Assembly: GCA_013824045.1 (NCBI GenBank)
Contig: PNND01000479.1
Coordinates: forward strand, 1 to 5,090
Direction: 5' to 3'
Origin: Rhodobacter sp.
GTDB taxonomy: Bacteria > Pseudomonadota > Alphaproteobacteria > Rhodobacterales > Rhodobacteraceae
Length of the DNA stretch: 5,090 bases
Translations under genes and position numbers: made by a program
In this document: piece by piece, positions 1-5,090 of the stretch
Numbering within the stretch: the first letter of the stretch is position 1
How the letters are laid out: every line of letters begins with the position of its first letter
Notes under the pieces: generated by a model
What the model saw: the letters and a program-made list of their open reading frames with translations, nothing else
Databases searched by the model: none
Told to the model about the DNA's origin: nothing

Positions 1-1
1 A

Positions 2-757
2 GAGGCATCGCAATCCGCCCCCGCTGCCGCCCCCGCCCCGCGCGAGGAACGCCCGCGTAAGCCCTATGCCCCGCGTGAGGACGCGCCGCGCAAGCCCTAC
101 GCGCCCCGCGCGGAAGGTGACCGGAAGCCCTACGCCCCGCGCGGCGATGCTGAACGCAAGCCCTACGCGCCCCGCGCCGAGGGCGACCGCAAGCCCTACG
201 CCCCGCGCGGTGATGCTGAACGCAAACCCTACGCACCCCGTGCGGAAGGCGACCGCAAGCCCTATGCCCCACGCGGCGATGCCGAGCGCAAGCCCTACGC
301 GCCCCGCGCAGAAGGCGACCGCAAGCCCTATGCCCCGCGCGAAGCAGCCGGCACAGATGACCGCAAACCCCGTTGGAAGGCCGAAGGCGCACCGAAATCG
401 GCAGGCTTCAAATCCCACGGTGGCAGCCCGGATCGCCCGGCTAAAGCGGCAGGGTACAAATCCCACGCCGCCGCACCTGCGGGCGACAAACCTAAAGGGG
501 ACTGGGCACCCCGCAAGCCGCGGGCCGAGGGTGAAGCCCCCGCCCGCGCCCCCCGCGCGGCTGGCGGCAAGCCGGAATGGAAACCCAAGGGCGAAGGCAA
601 ACCCGCCTACAAGCCACGCGGTGCCGAAGGCCCGGATCAGCGCCCCTTCCGGGCCAAGCCGGGTGCCGCGAAACCGGCCCCCCGCGCCAAACCAGCGGCC
701 CCCCGGGCGGATGCCAAGGACACGTCAAAACGCTTTGTTCCGCCAAAGAAGAAGTGA
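2..757 (+). CDS. C-terminal part of a protein with a basic, repeat-rich tail (possibly a pseudouridine synthase or other RNA-acting enzyme); 5' end outside window
   Basis: The frame is open from the window edge and closes at TGA 755-757, giving 251 residues of an incomplete protein. No catalytic domain is visible. Visible residues 20-113 are nine copies of an 11-residue unit built on KPYAPR, with linkers alternating between AEGDR and GDAER. After that the tail becomes irregular, with Trp/Phe/Tyr-containing snippets (PRWK, GFKSH, GYKSH, DWAPRK, EWKPK, AYKPR), and it ends in a Lys-rich stretch, RFVPPKKK. Composition is Lys/Arg/Pro/Ala/Gly with scattered Asp/Glu and no Cys, which suggests a disordered, nucleic-acid-binding extension. 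From general knowledge, alphaproteobacterial RsuA/RluB-type pseudouridine synthases often carry such tails, and some DEAD-box helicases do too, so the identity is inference only. This frame was chosen over a longer overlapping +frame (66-1052) because that frame runs antisense through the phosphatase gene and has no family-like content. A hairpin terminator follows the stop by 16 nt. Confidence 0.75.
   Translation, partial: EASQSAPAAAPAPREERPRKPYAPREDAPRKPYAPRAEGDRKPYAPRGDAERKPYAPRAEGDRKPYAPRGDAERKPYAPRAEGDRKPYAPRGDAERKPYAPRAEGDRKPYAPREAAGTDDRKPRWKAEGAPKSAGFKSHGGSPDRPAKAAGYKSHAAAPAGDKPKGDWAPRKPRAEGEAPARAPRAAGGKPEWKPKGEGKPAYKPRGAEGPDQRPFRAKPGAAKPAPRAKPAAPRADAKDTSKRFVPPKKK
59..340 (+). repeat. 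Nine-copy 33-bp in-frame tandem repeat with 66-bp higher-order period
   Basis: The codon for the Lys of KPYAPR recurs at 59, 92, 125, 158, 191, 224, 257, 290 and 323, exactly 33 bp apart. From the third copy on, the linkers alternate strictly between GDAER-type and AEGDR-type, so the true period is 66 bp. The first copies (linkers ED-AP-R and AEGDR) break the alternation and look like the older edge. Copies differ mainly at synonymous third positions (tac/tat, gcg/gcc/gca, cgc/cgt), which suggests expansion followed by drift under selection on the protein. Because the unit is a multiple of three and contains no stop in several frames, it creates long spurious overlapping reading frames on both strands. 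Confidence 0.95.
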
Positions 758-773
758 TCTGACAGCACAAAGG

Positions 774-798
774 AAAGGCCGCCCCCTGGGCGGCCTTT
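774..798. terminator. Hairpin terminator between convergent genes, probably bidirectional
   Basis: AAAGGCCGCCC (774-784) pairs perfectly with GGGCGGCCTTT (788-798) around a 3-nt CCT loop, an 11-bp stem. On the plus strand it is followed by a short T run (796-799), 16 nt after the TGA at 757. On the minus strand the stem ends in TTT followed by CCTTT, about 19 nt after the minus-strand stop at 818. The position between two converging stops fits a shared rho-independent terminator. The U-tracts are short in both directions, so efficiency is uncertain. Confidence 0.85.
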
Positions 799-817
799 TC
801 CATTCCTATCAATGGCC

Positions 818-1612
818 TCAAACCGGCGCCAATCGCTCCATCAACGCGCGATGCAGCCCCGGCGCCGCCACCACCAATCCGTCGGCCTTGGGTATCGGCC
901 TGTTGAACTGCAACGCCTTTCCATGCCGATCCGACACCGCCGCCCCGGCGCGCTCCGCGATCAGGCTGCCCGCCGCGATGTCCCATTCCCAGCCCTGCCG
1001 AAAGCTCAGCATCCCGTCAAACCGCCCCTGTCCCACCAGCGCCAACCGATAGGCGACCGAGGCGCGGAAACTCCGCTTCACATCCGGCACGCCACCCGGC
1101 CAATGCTCGGGCTTCAGGTTCACCGCAGGCGTCAGGATATTCGCCCCCTCGGTTCCGGCAATGGTGCTGGCGGCAATCGGCGCATCGTTCAGCGTAGCAG
1201 GCCCGTCATGGCGGGCGGCGAACATCCGATCCAACACGGGGAGAAAGACCACCCCCGCCGTTACCTTGCCATTGCGGGCAATCGCCAGCGAATGGCTGAA
1301 ACTGTCCTCGCCCGCGATAAAGGCGCGCGTCCCGTCAATCGGATCAAGGATGAAGACCGACTCGCGTTCCAGCCGCGCCAGATCGTCCGGCGTCTCCTCG
1401 GACAGCCAACCGTAATCCGGCCGCGCGCCCCGCAATGTCCGCATCAATGCGTCATTGACCGCATGATCCGCCTCGGTCACCGGGCCTTCATCGCCCTTGT
1501 CCCAGACCTTGGGATTGCGCTTCCAGAAGCGCATGGCGATCTTGCCGGCCTCGCGCGCCGCGCGAACCAGCAGGGCAAGGTCGTCCTCAGGCACTGCCTC
1601 AGGCACCGGCAA
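818..1612 (-). CDS. cysQ: CysQ-like 3'(2'),5'-bisphosphate nucleotidase / inositol monophosphatase family
   Basis: This is a 264-residue protein, the usual length for the Mg2+-dependent FIG superfamily (inositol monophosphatase, CysQ, fructose-1,6-bisphosphatase). Visible metal-site motifs are TEAD (46-49), SEET (71-74, the family's EE pair), DPIDGT (90-95) and WEWDIAAG (208-215, the C-terminal WDxAAG motif). All expected acidic ligands are present, so it should be active. CysQ converts 3'-phosphoadenosine 5'-phosphate to AMP and phosphate, clearing a toxic by-product of sulfate assimilation; inositol monophosphatases share the fold. The DPIDGTRAFIAG form is CysQ-like, but substrate cannot be settled from motifs. 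The start is ambiguous: TTG at 1612-1610 gives the longest form, and in-frame GTGs lie at 1606 and 1594. None has a clear Shine-Dalgarno, and the gene overlaps the tldE stop (1601-1599), which suggests translational coupling. Cytoplasmic; no signal peptide. Confidence 0.9.
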   Translation of the reverse strand: MPVPEAVPEDDLALLVRAAREAGKIAMRFWKRNPKVWDKGDEGPVTEADHAVNDALMRTLRGARPDYGWLSEETPDDLARLERESVFILDPIDGTRAFIAGEDSFSHSLAIARNGKVTAGVVFLPVLDRMFAARHDGPATLNDAPIAASTIAGTEGANILTPAVNLKPEHWPGGVPDVKRSFRASVAYRLALVGQGRFDGMLSFRQGWEWDIAAGSLIAERAGAAVSDRHGKALQFNRPIPKADGLVVAAPGLHRALMERLAPV

Positions 1613-2942
1613 GGGTCAGCCCGTCGATCAGGCAGGATGGCACCCGCGTCGACAGATGTGCCCGCGCATCATTCGCCGGGATCAGCCGCAGCAGCATGTC
1701 GCGCAGGTTGCCCGCGATGGTGCATTCATTCACTGGGTGCGAAATCACGCCGTTCTGCACCCAGAACCCCGCCGCCCCGCGCGAATAATCCCCCGTTGTC
1801 GGGCTGATCGTCGATCCGATCATCGAGGTGACATAAAGCCCCGTCCCCATGTCGCGGATCAGATCCTCGCGCGACCGCGTGCCTTGCGTCAGGTCGATAT
1901 TCGATGTGGCTGGCGACGGCGGCGAAGATGTCCCCCGCGCCGCATTCGCCGTGCTTTCCATCCCCAGCTTGCGCCCAGTAGCAAGGTCTAGCGTCCACCC
2001 CGTCAGGATGCCATTCTCCACAATCGCCCGCCGCCGCGTCGGCAGCCCCTCGCCATCGAACGGACGGCTGGAAGAGATGCGCGCGCGATGCGGGTCTTCG
2101 ATCACCGACAGCCCTTCGGGCAGAACCTGCGTCCCCAACGCATCGCGCAGCCAGCTCGCCCCGCGCGCAACCGCCGCCCCGTTCACAGCCGAAAGCAGAT
2201 GGCCGATCAGTGAGGATGCCACCCGTTCATCAAACAGCACCGGATAGGTGCCCGTGACCGGCTTTACCGCACCCGCCCGCGCCAAGGCCCGTTCTGCCGC
2301 CAGCGCGCCAATCCCCGCCGCCCCCGGCAGATCGGATTGATAGGTCCGCGATTCCCCTGCCCAATCCCGCTCCATCCCCGTGCCTTCACCGGTAAATGCC
2401 ACGGCGGAGATGGACCGTGAGGTGCGCGCATAGCCCCCTGAAAACCCGTTCGACGCCGCCAGATGCATCGCACGGGCAGAATAGCCCGCCGATGCTTCCA
2501 CCTGCGTGATCCCCTTAGAGGCCAGCGCCGCCGCCTCGACCGCGCGGCAATCCGCCTCCAGCATGGCGGCATCCGGTTCCGCTGCCGCATCGGTCAGGTC
2601 CAGCGCCGCCAGATCCCAATCCCGCGCGATCTGCCCCGGATCGGCCAACCCGGCATAGGGGTCATCCGGTGCCTCGCGCGCCATAGCCACTGCCCGCTCG
2701 GCCAGCGCCGCGATGGTGCGGTCCGAAAGATCTGATGCCGAAACGCAGGCCTGCCGCCCACCGAACAGCACCCGCAGCCCGATCTCGGTTCCCTCGGCGC
2801 GTTCCGCCTGTTCCAGCGCCCCGCGCCGCACGTCGATGGTCAGCGATGTGCCATGAACAGCCAAGGCATCCGCCGCCTCTGCCCCCGCCTTTCGGGCGGC
2901 GTCCAGCAGGCGGGCAGTCAGATCGGCAAGCGGTGCGGTCAT
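1599..2942 (-). CDS. pmbA: TldE/PmbA-type protein of the TldD/TldE metalloprotease system
   Basis: This is a 447-residue protein, matching the roughly 450 residues of PmbA/TldE. The C-terminal half carries family signatures: FDGEGLPTRRR (295-305) followed by VENGIL, then TGDYSRGAAGFWVQNG (383-398), HPVNE (402-406) and IAGNLRDM (409-416). No HExxH occurs anywhere, which marks it as the TldE-type subunit rather than TldD, which carries the zinc motif. In E. coli, TldD and TldE form a heterodimeric protease acting on unfolded peptides, microcin B17 precursor and CcdA; a housekeeping role is inferred here. The start was set at ATG 2942-2940 because GAAGGA lies 6 nt upstream (AAGGA, then AATCAC). 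The longer frame beginning with TTG at 3038 would start inside the upstream terminator hairpin. The stop overlaps the start of the cysQ-like gene. No TldD partner is visible in the window. Confidence 0.93.
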   Translation of the reverse strand: MTAPLADLTARLLDAARKAGAEAADALAVHGTSLTIDVRRGALEQAERAEGTEIGLRVLFGGRQACVSASDLSDRTIAALAERAVAMAREAPDDPYAGLADPGQIARDWDLAALDLTDAAAEPDAAMLEADCRAVEAAALASKGITQVEASAGYSARAMHLAASNGFSGGYARTSRSISAVAFTGEGTGMERDWAGESRTYQSDLPGAAGIGALAAERALARAGAVKPVTGTYPVLFDERVASSLIGHLLSAVNGAAVARGASWLRDALGTQVLPEGLSVIEDPHRARISSSRPFDGEGLPTRRRAIVENGILTGWTLDLATGRKLGMESTANAARGTSSPPSPATSNIDLTQGTRSREDLIRDMGTGLYVTSMIGSTISPTTGDYSRGAAGFWVQNGVISHPVNECTIAGNLRDMLLRLIPANDARAHLSTRVPSCLIDGLTLAGA

Positions 2943-2943
2943 G

Positions 2944-2953
2944 TGATTTCCTT
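2944..2953 (-). promoter_or_regulatory. Ribosome binding site that decides the pmbA start
   Basis: Read on the minus strand, the bases before ATG 2942 are GAAGGAAATC, with the AAGGA core 6-7 nt from the start codon. This is the only good Shine-Dalgarno near the 5' end and supports the 447-residue form over the extended frame. Confidence 0.75.
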
Positions 2954-2968
2954 CAGGCCTCTGTGACC

Positions 2969-2997
2969 GAGGTAGTCCGCCTGCCGCGCCTGTGCAA
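2969..2997 (-). promoter_or_regulatory. Possible weak sigma-70 promoter for the pmbA-cysQ operon
   Basis: On the minus strand, TTGCAC (2997-2992) and TACCTC (2974-2969) are separated by 17 bp. This is a reasonable -35 element and a poor -10, as is common in GC-rich alphaproteobacteria. It lies between the upstream gene's terminator (3029-3051) and the ATG at 2942, where the operon promoter must be if transcription is not read-through. The call rests on position and spacing more than on sequence match. Confidence 0.3.
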
Positions 2998-3023
2998 GTT
3001 GATGCCACCTTCGACCGGGTATG

Positions 3024-3051
3024 AAAAAGCCCCCGCAATCGCTGCGGGGGC
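3024..3051 (-). terminator. Strong rho-independent terminator after the DUF2125 gene
   Basis: Read on the minus strand, GCCCCCGCA (3051-3043) pairs with TGCGGGGGC (3037-3029) around a 5-nt loop, giving a perfect 9-bp stem followed at once by TTTTT (3028-3024). It begins about 20 nt after the TAA at 3073-3071. The T run lies on the minus-strand side, so it terminates the DUF2125-like gene and separates it from pmbA-cysQ. Confidence 0.93.
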
Positions 3052-3070
3052 CTCTTTCATACAGCGCAGC

Positions 3071-4612
3071 TTACTGAAGTTGCTGGCCGTTGGCAAAGAA
3101 CCCGCCATCCTTGAATTCCAGCGTCGATGACAACTCATCCTCGCCGGTCGCATTGGCGAACATCGACAGCATCATGCGGAAGCCCATCACCTGATCTTCG
3201 GGCAACAGGCCCATGGCCACTAGCTTGTCCATCAGGGTGTTGCCGCCCACCAGCTTCAGATCGATCTTGCCGGTCGGTGCGGGCATGCCGCCATAGGTCA
3301 CCAGATCGGTGTTGTCAAAGGTCAGCGCACCGCTGCCAGTCAGTTCCGCTCCGGCGATCTTGGCCTGCAGCGCGGTGATATCCAGTGCATTCAACTCGCC
3401 GGGGGGCTGATCGCCCACCGCTTCCATCGCCGCAGGGTCCATTATGTCGACAAACAGTTTGGCCTTGCCCTTGGTATCGATCACCAGCGTCGCCGGATCG
3501 CGGGGCAACTGGTTGGTCGGGTCGATGATCCCCCAGATTTCATCCGACACCGTCAGATCGACAATGCGGGTCAGGAAAGAGAAGTCCGCAGGTTCTTCGG
3601 TCACCGTGACAGGCATCTGGAACCCGAACGCCGCCTCGCCGTAGCCGATATTGACCTGCGGGAAGGGAATCTCGGGCGCCGACATCGACATGGTCACCGC
3701 CTTGGCCCCACCGGAATAGGCAAGCTGGGTGGCATCCATAACAAAGCTGATGGTGTTGCTTTCCGCCTGACCGGTGATCTTGGTCACGCCCGCCGCTTCC
3801 GTCACTTCCATATCATAGGTCGTGGCACCGCTGGAGAATGACCCGTCCGTCGCAAACCCGGCCTTCAGCGCCGCAGCCATATCGGCCATCGCCTCTGATC
3901 CCAGGAATGTACCGTTCGTTGTGCCGGTCAGGTCTGCCATCGAAAGGGTGACCTTCATTTCCGAAGGTCCGGCCATCTCGCCCTCGGCCGGGCTGGGATC
4001 AAGATCACTGCCCGCCATCGTCAGCGCCATGTTTTCTGCCGCAAAGCTTGAGGTCAGCGAAGACGTCTCGCCCTCGCCCACCGCCACCAGATACTTTCCG
4101 GTCACATTGGTCAGCTTTGCCTCAACCGTCAAATCCACGGCCTCAGCATCAACCCCTTCCACGCTGGTCAAGGCAACCGTCATCTCAGGGCCGCTGAAAT
4201 CATAAACCGTTTCGGCCTCATCACCGCTTGCCGTAACGGTAAGCCCGGGATGGCGAATTTCCATCGACAGCGAGGTCGGGTTGGCACCTGCCTCTGGCGC
4301 GTCGAACGTCATTTCAAACGGATAGGTGTCGGACATCGTCACTTCGACGGTGCCATCCCCCTTATCTTGAAAGCGGATCTCGTCGATCGAGCCAGTACCG
4401 GTGACCCCTTCCTGATCGATGGCCATTTTCATGCCGGTCACCACCAGAGTGTCGCCATCGCGTTCCACGCTTTCGGTCGTGACGGTCTGGCCACTGCTGG
4501 TGGAGAAGGACAGCCAGTTCTCCCAAACCTGCTCAGGGGTCACGTCGGCAAAGGCCGGCGCGGCAAAAAGCATGACAAGGACGGTGCTGCCAGCCAGCCT
4601 GCGATTGATCAT
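3071..4612 (-). CDS. Secreted DUF2125-family protein of unknown function
   Basis: This is a 513-residue protein with a signal peptide: basic MINRRLAG, a hydrophobic core LVMLFAAP, and a predicted cleavage after AFA at residue 22, leaving mature DVTPEQVWENW. There is no second membrane segment and no lipobox Cys; the protein contains no Cys at all, so it is probably a soluble periplasmic protein. The body is Thr/Ser/Gly/Asp-rich with many alternating hydrophobic segments (VTVTASG, VEVTMSD, KVTLSMADL), suggesting extended beta structure. The block DEIWGIIDPTNQLPRDPATL (358-377) with KLFVDIMDP after it, and the C-terminal LLPEDQVMGFRMMLSMF (469-485), resemble what I recall of rhodobacterial DUF2125 proteins. 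No enzymatic motif is visible and no function is assigned. The start at ATG 4612-4610 has GAGG 6 nt upstream and begins the signal peptide; an upstream in-frame extension to 4705 is basic and not signal-like. It appears monocistronic, ending at its own terminator. Confidence 0.88.
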   Translation of the reverse strand: MINRRLAGSTVLVMLFAAPAFADVTPEQVWENWLSFSTSSGQTVTTESVERDGDTLVVTGMKMAIDQEGVTGTGSIDEIRFQDKGDGTVEVTMSDTYPFEMTFDAPEAGANPTSLSMEIRHPGLTVTASGDEAETVYDFSGPEMTVALTSVEGVDAEAVDLTVEAKLTNVTGKYLVAVGEGETSSLTSSFAAENMALTMAGSDLDPSPAEGEMAGPSEMKVTLSMADLTGTTNGTFLGSEAMADMAAALKAGFATDGSFSSGATTYDMEVTEAAGVTKITGQAESNTISFVMDATQLAYSGGAKAVTMSMSAPEIPFPQVNIGYGEAAFGFQMPVTVTEEPADFSFLTRIVDLTVSDEIWGIIDPTNQLPRDPATLVIDTKGKAKLFVDIMDPAAMEAVGDQPPGELNALDITALQAKIAGAELTGSGALTFDNTDLVTYGGMPAPTGKIDLKLVGGNTLMDKLVAMGLLPEDQVMGFRMMLSMFANATGEDELSSTLEFKDGGFFANGQQLQ

Positions 4613-4652
4613 AATGAACCTCGTTTCGATGCGATAAAATCTGTCGGCGCGA

Positions 4653-4681
4653 AGCATCCTCCCCCGCCGTGGCGGGGTCAA
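4653..4681 (-). promoter_or_regulatory. Possible sigma-70 promoter for the DUF2125 gene
   Basis: On the minus strand, TTGACC (4681-4676) is a good -35 match and GATGCT (4658-4653) is a weak -10, 17 bp apart. This would place the start of transcription roughly 30-40 nt upstream of the ATG at 4612. The spacer is almost filled by an inverted repeat. The -10 is poor, so this is tentative. Confidence 0.33.
4662..4677. repeat. 16-bp inverted repeat CCCCGCCGTGGCGGGG
   Basis: CCCCGCC (4662-4668) and GGCGGGG (4671-4677) are exact reverse complements separated by GT. It could be an operator, since it sits in the candidate promoter spacer, or a GC-rich hairpin in the leader if transcription starts further upstream. 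There is no adjacent T run on either strand, so it is not a typical terminator. Confidence 0.8.
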
Positions 4682-4734
4682 GGGTTTCCATCGCGGCTTT
4701 TGCATGCGTTAACTCCATGGCGAAAGTGTGAAAC

Positions 4735-4755
4735 GCCCCGCGTGGGGCAAGGAGG
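4735..4755 (+). promoter_or_regulatory. Strong Shine-Dalgarno of the SDR gene abutted by a small hairpin
   Basis: AAGGAGG (4749-4755) is a near-perfect anti-16S match, 6 nt from GTG 4762, and fixes that start. Immediately 5' is GCCCC (4735-4739), GCGT loop, GGGGC (4744-4748), a 5-bp GC stem ending one base before the Shine-Dalgarno. The ribosome site itself is left unpaired. Confidence 0.75.
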
Positions 4756-4761
4756 AGAGGC

Positions 4762-5090
4762 GTGCAAGGCAAGGTTGTGGTCATCACCGGGGCAAGCCGG
4801 GGCATCGGCGCCGCCGCTGTCCGGGCCTTTGTGGCCGCCGGGGCGCGCGTCGCGGCACTGGCCCGGACTAAGGCGCAGGTCGCCGAACTGGCCGCCGAAC
4901 TGGGGCCGGATGTGATGGCGCTGGGCTGCGACGTGGCCGATTGGGAATCGGTGCACTCCGCCATCGGCGCGGTGAACACCCGCTTTGGCCGGATCGACGT
5001 GCTGATCAACAATGCAGGCGTCATCGACCCGATCGCACGGCTGGCCGATGCTGATCCCGACGCATGGGGACAAAGCATCGACATCAACCT
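4762..5090 (+). CDS. Short-chain dehydrogenase/reductase (SDR), N-terminal part; 3' end outside window
   Basis: 109 complete codons are visible, beginning at GTG 4762, fixed by AAGGAGG 6 nt upstream. It is a classical SDR Rossmann fold: the dinucleotide motif TGASRGIG (9-16) follows the first strand VVVI, then the second strand RVAALAR (29-35), an acidic CDVAD (57-61 region) that contacts the adenine ring in this family, and NNAG (83-86) after strand DVLI. The catalytic Ser and YxxxK lie beyond the window. Basic residues at Arg13 and Arg35 suggest a preference for NADP(H) over NAD(H) by the usual SDR pattern; this is inference. The substrate cannot be told from this part, since SDRs reduce or oxidise a wide range of alcohols and ketones. 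Full-length classical SDRs are about 230-260 residues, so less than half is seen. It is divergently transcribed from the DUF2125 gene and probably cytoplasmic. Confidence 0.93.
   Translation, partial: MQGKVVVITGASRGIGAAAVRAFVAAGARVAALARTKAQVAELAAELGPDVMALGCDVADWESVHSAIGAVNTRFGRIDVLINNAGVIDPIARLADADPDAWGQSIDIN

Larger units (their letters stand above)
4613..4761. other. Divergent intergenic region (149 bp) between the DUF2125 and SDR genes
   Basis: The two flanking genes point away from each other, so promoters for both must lie here or within the neighbouring starts. It is the longest non-coding gap in the window. It holds a 16-bp inverted repeat at 4662-4677, a shorter hairpin at 4735-4748, a candidate minus-strand promoter and both Shine-Dalgarno sequences. 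I find no convincing plus-strand sigma-70 promoter for the SDR gene; the best -35-like TTGCAT (4700-4705) has only AAAGTG at a 17-bp spacing. Confidence 0.8.

Noticed and set aside
328..986. Minus-strand reading frames opposite the repeat tail (328-600 and 492-986)
   Set aside because: They are antisense shadows in GC-rich DNA with no family-like motifs; one crosses the convergent terminator.
66..1052. Long plus-strand reading frame (328 codons) crossing the repeat, the terminator and the 3' part of the phosphatase gene
   Set aside because: It is open because the 33-bp repeat keeps every frame in phase. Its product is Arg/Pro/Ala-rich noise, and it runs through a terminator and antisense to a well-supported gene.
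2992..3014. Sigma-54-like promoter on the minus strand (TGGCAT-N4-TTGCA)
   Set aside because: The GG-to-GC spacing is 9 nt, while sigma-54 promoters need 10. One base short is usually inactive.
2943..3038. N-terminal extension of the pmbA frame to TTG 3038
   Set aside because: The start would lie in the loop of the upstream terminator, the extra 32 residues are unlike TldE, and ATG 2942 has a proper Shine-Dalgarno and gives the normal family length.
4613..4705. Upstream extension of the DUF2125 frame to 4705
   Set aside because: The 31 extra residues are basic and would bury the signal peptide; they overlap the inverted repeat and candidate promoter, and ATG 4612 has a good Shine-Dalgarno.
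4717..4731. Four-codon ORF (MAKV) upstream of the SDR gene as a possible leader peptide
   Set aside because: No Shine-Dalgarno and no regulatory codon bias; it is too short to distinguish from chance.
4250..4915. Plus-strand frame of 221 codons spanning the DUF2125 5' end and the SDR start, and minus-strand frames opposite the SDR gene (4533-5087, 4678-5073)
   Set aside because: These are shadows of genes with clear motifs and ribosome sites; they run through the divergent promoter region and show no recognisable domain.

Overview
This window looks like the chromosome of a GC-rich alphaproteobacterium, most likely a member of the Rhodobacterales (Rhodobacteraceae/Paracoccaceae). That placement rests on recognising protein families by eye: a long secreted DUF2125-type protein characteristic of this order, a TldE/PmbA plus CysQ-like pair, and a Lys/Arg/Pro/Ala-rich tail typical of alphaproteobacterial RNA-modifying enzymes. 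No database search was run.

Layout, left to right. (1) At 2-757 (+) is the 3' end of a gene whose product ends in a strongly basic, low-complexity tail. The tail contains nine 11-residue repeats in exact 33-bp register, alternating between two unit types. (2) At 774-798 is an 11-bp GC-rich hairpin between convergent genes, probably a shared bidirectional terminator. (3) At 2942-818 (-) are two overlapping genes, a TldE/PmbA-type protein followed by a CysQ/inositol-monophosphatase-family phosphatase, very probably one operon. (4) At 3029-3051 is a strong intrinsic terminator for the next minus-strand gene. (5) At 4612-3071 (-) is a 513-residue secreted DUF2125-like protein with a clear signal peptide. 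(6) At 4613-4761 is a 149-bp divergent intergenic region with two short GC-rich inverted repeats. (7) From 4762 to the window end (+) is the N-terminal 109 residues of a short-chain dehydrogenase/reductase, preceded by a near-perfect Shine-Dalgarno.

How the genes relate. Only the tldE-cysQ pair shows structural evidence of co-expression, through overlapping reading frames and the lack of any gap. TldE normally acts with TldD in a heteromeric metalloprotease. CysQ-type phosphatases hydrolyse 3'-phosphoadenosine 5'-phosphate or inositol phosphates. No direct biochemical link is evident. The other genes are separate transcription units bounded by terminators or divergent starts.

The window is coding-dense and reads as ordinary core chromosome. 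I see no insertion sequence, tRNA, rRNA, CRISPR array or phage gene, and no convincing undescribed multi-gene system. The most distinctive features are the higher-order repeat in the first gene and the palindrome in the putative promoter of the DUF2125 gene.
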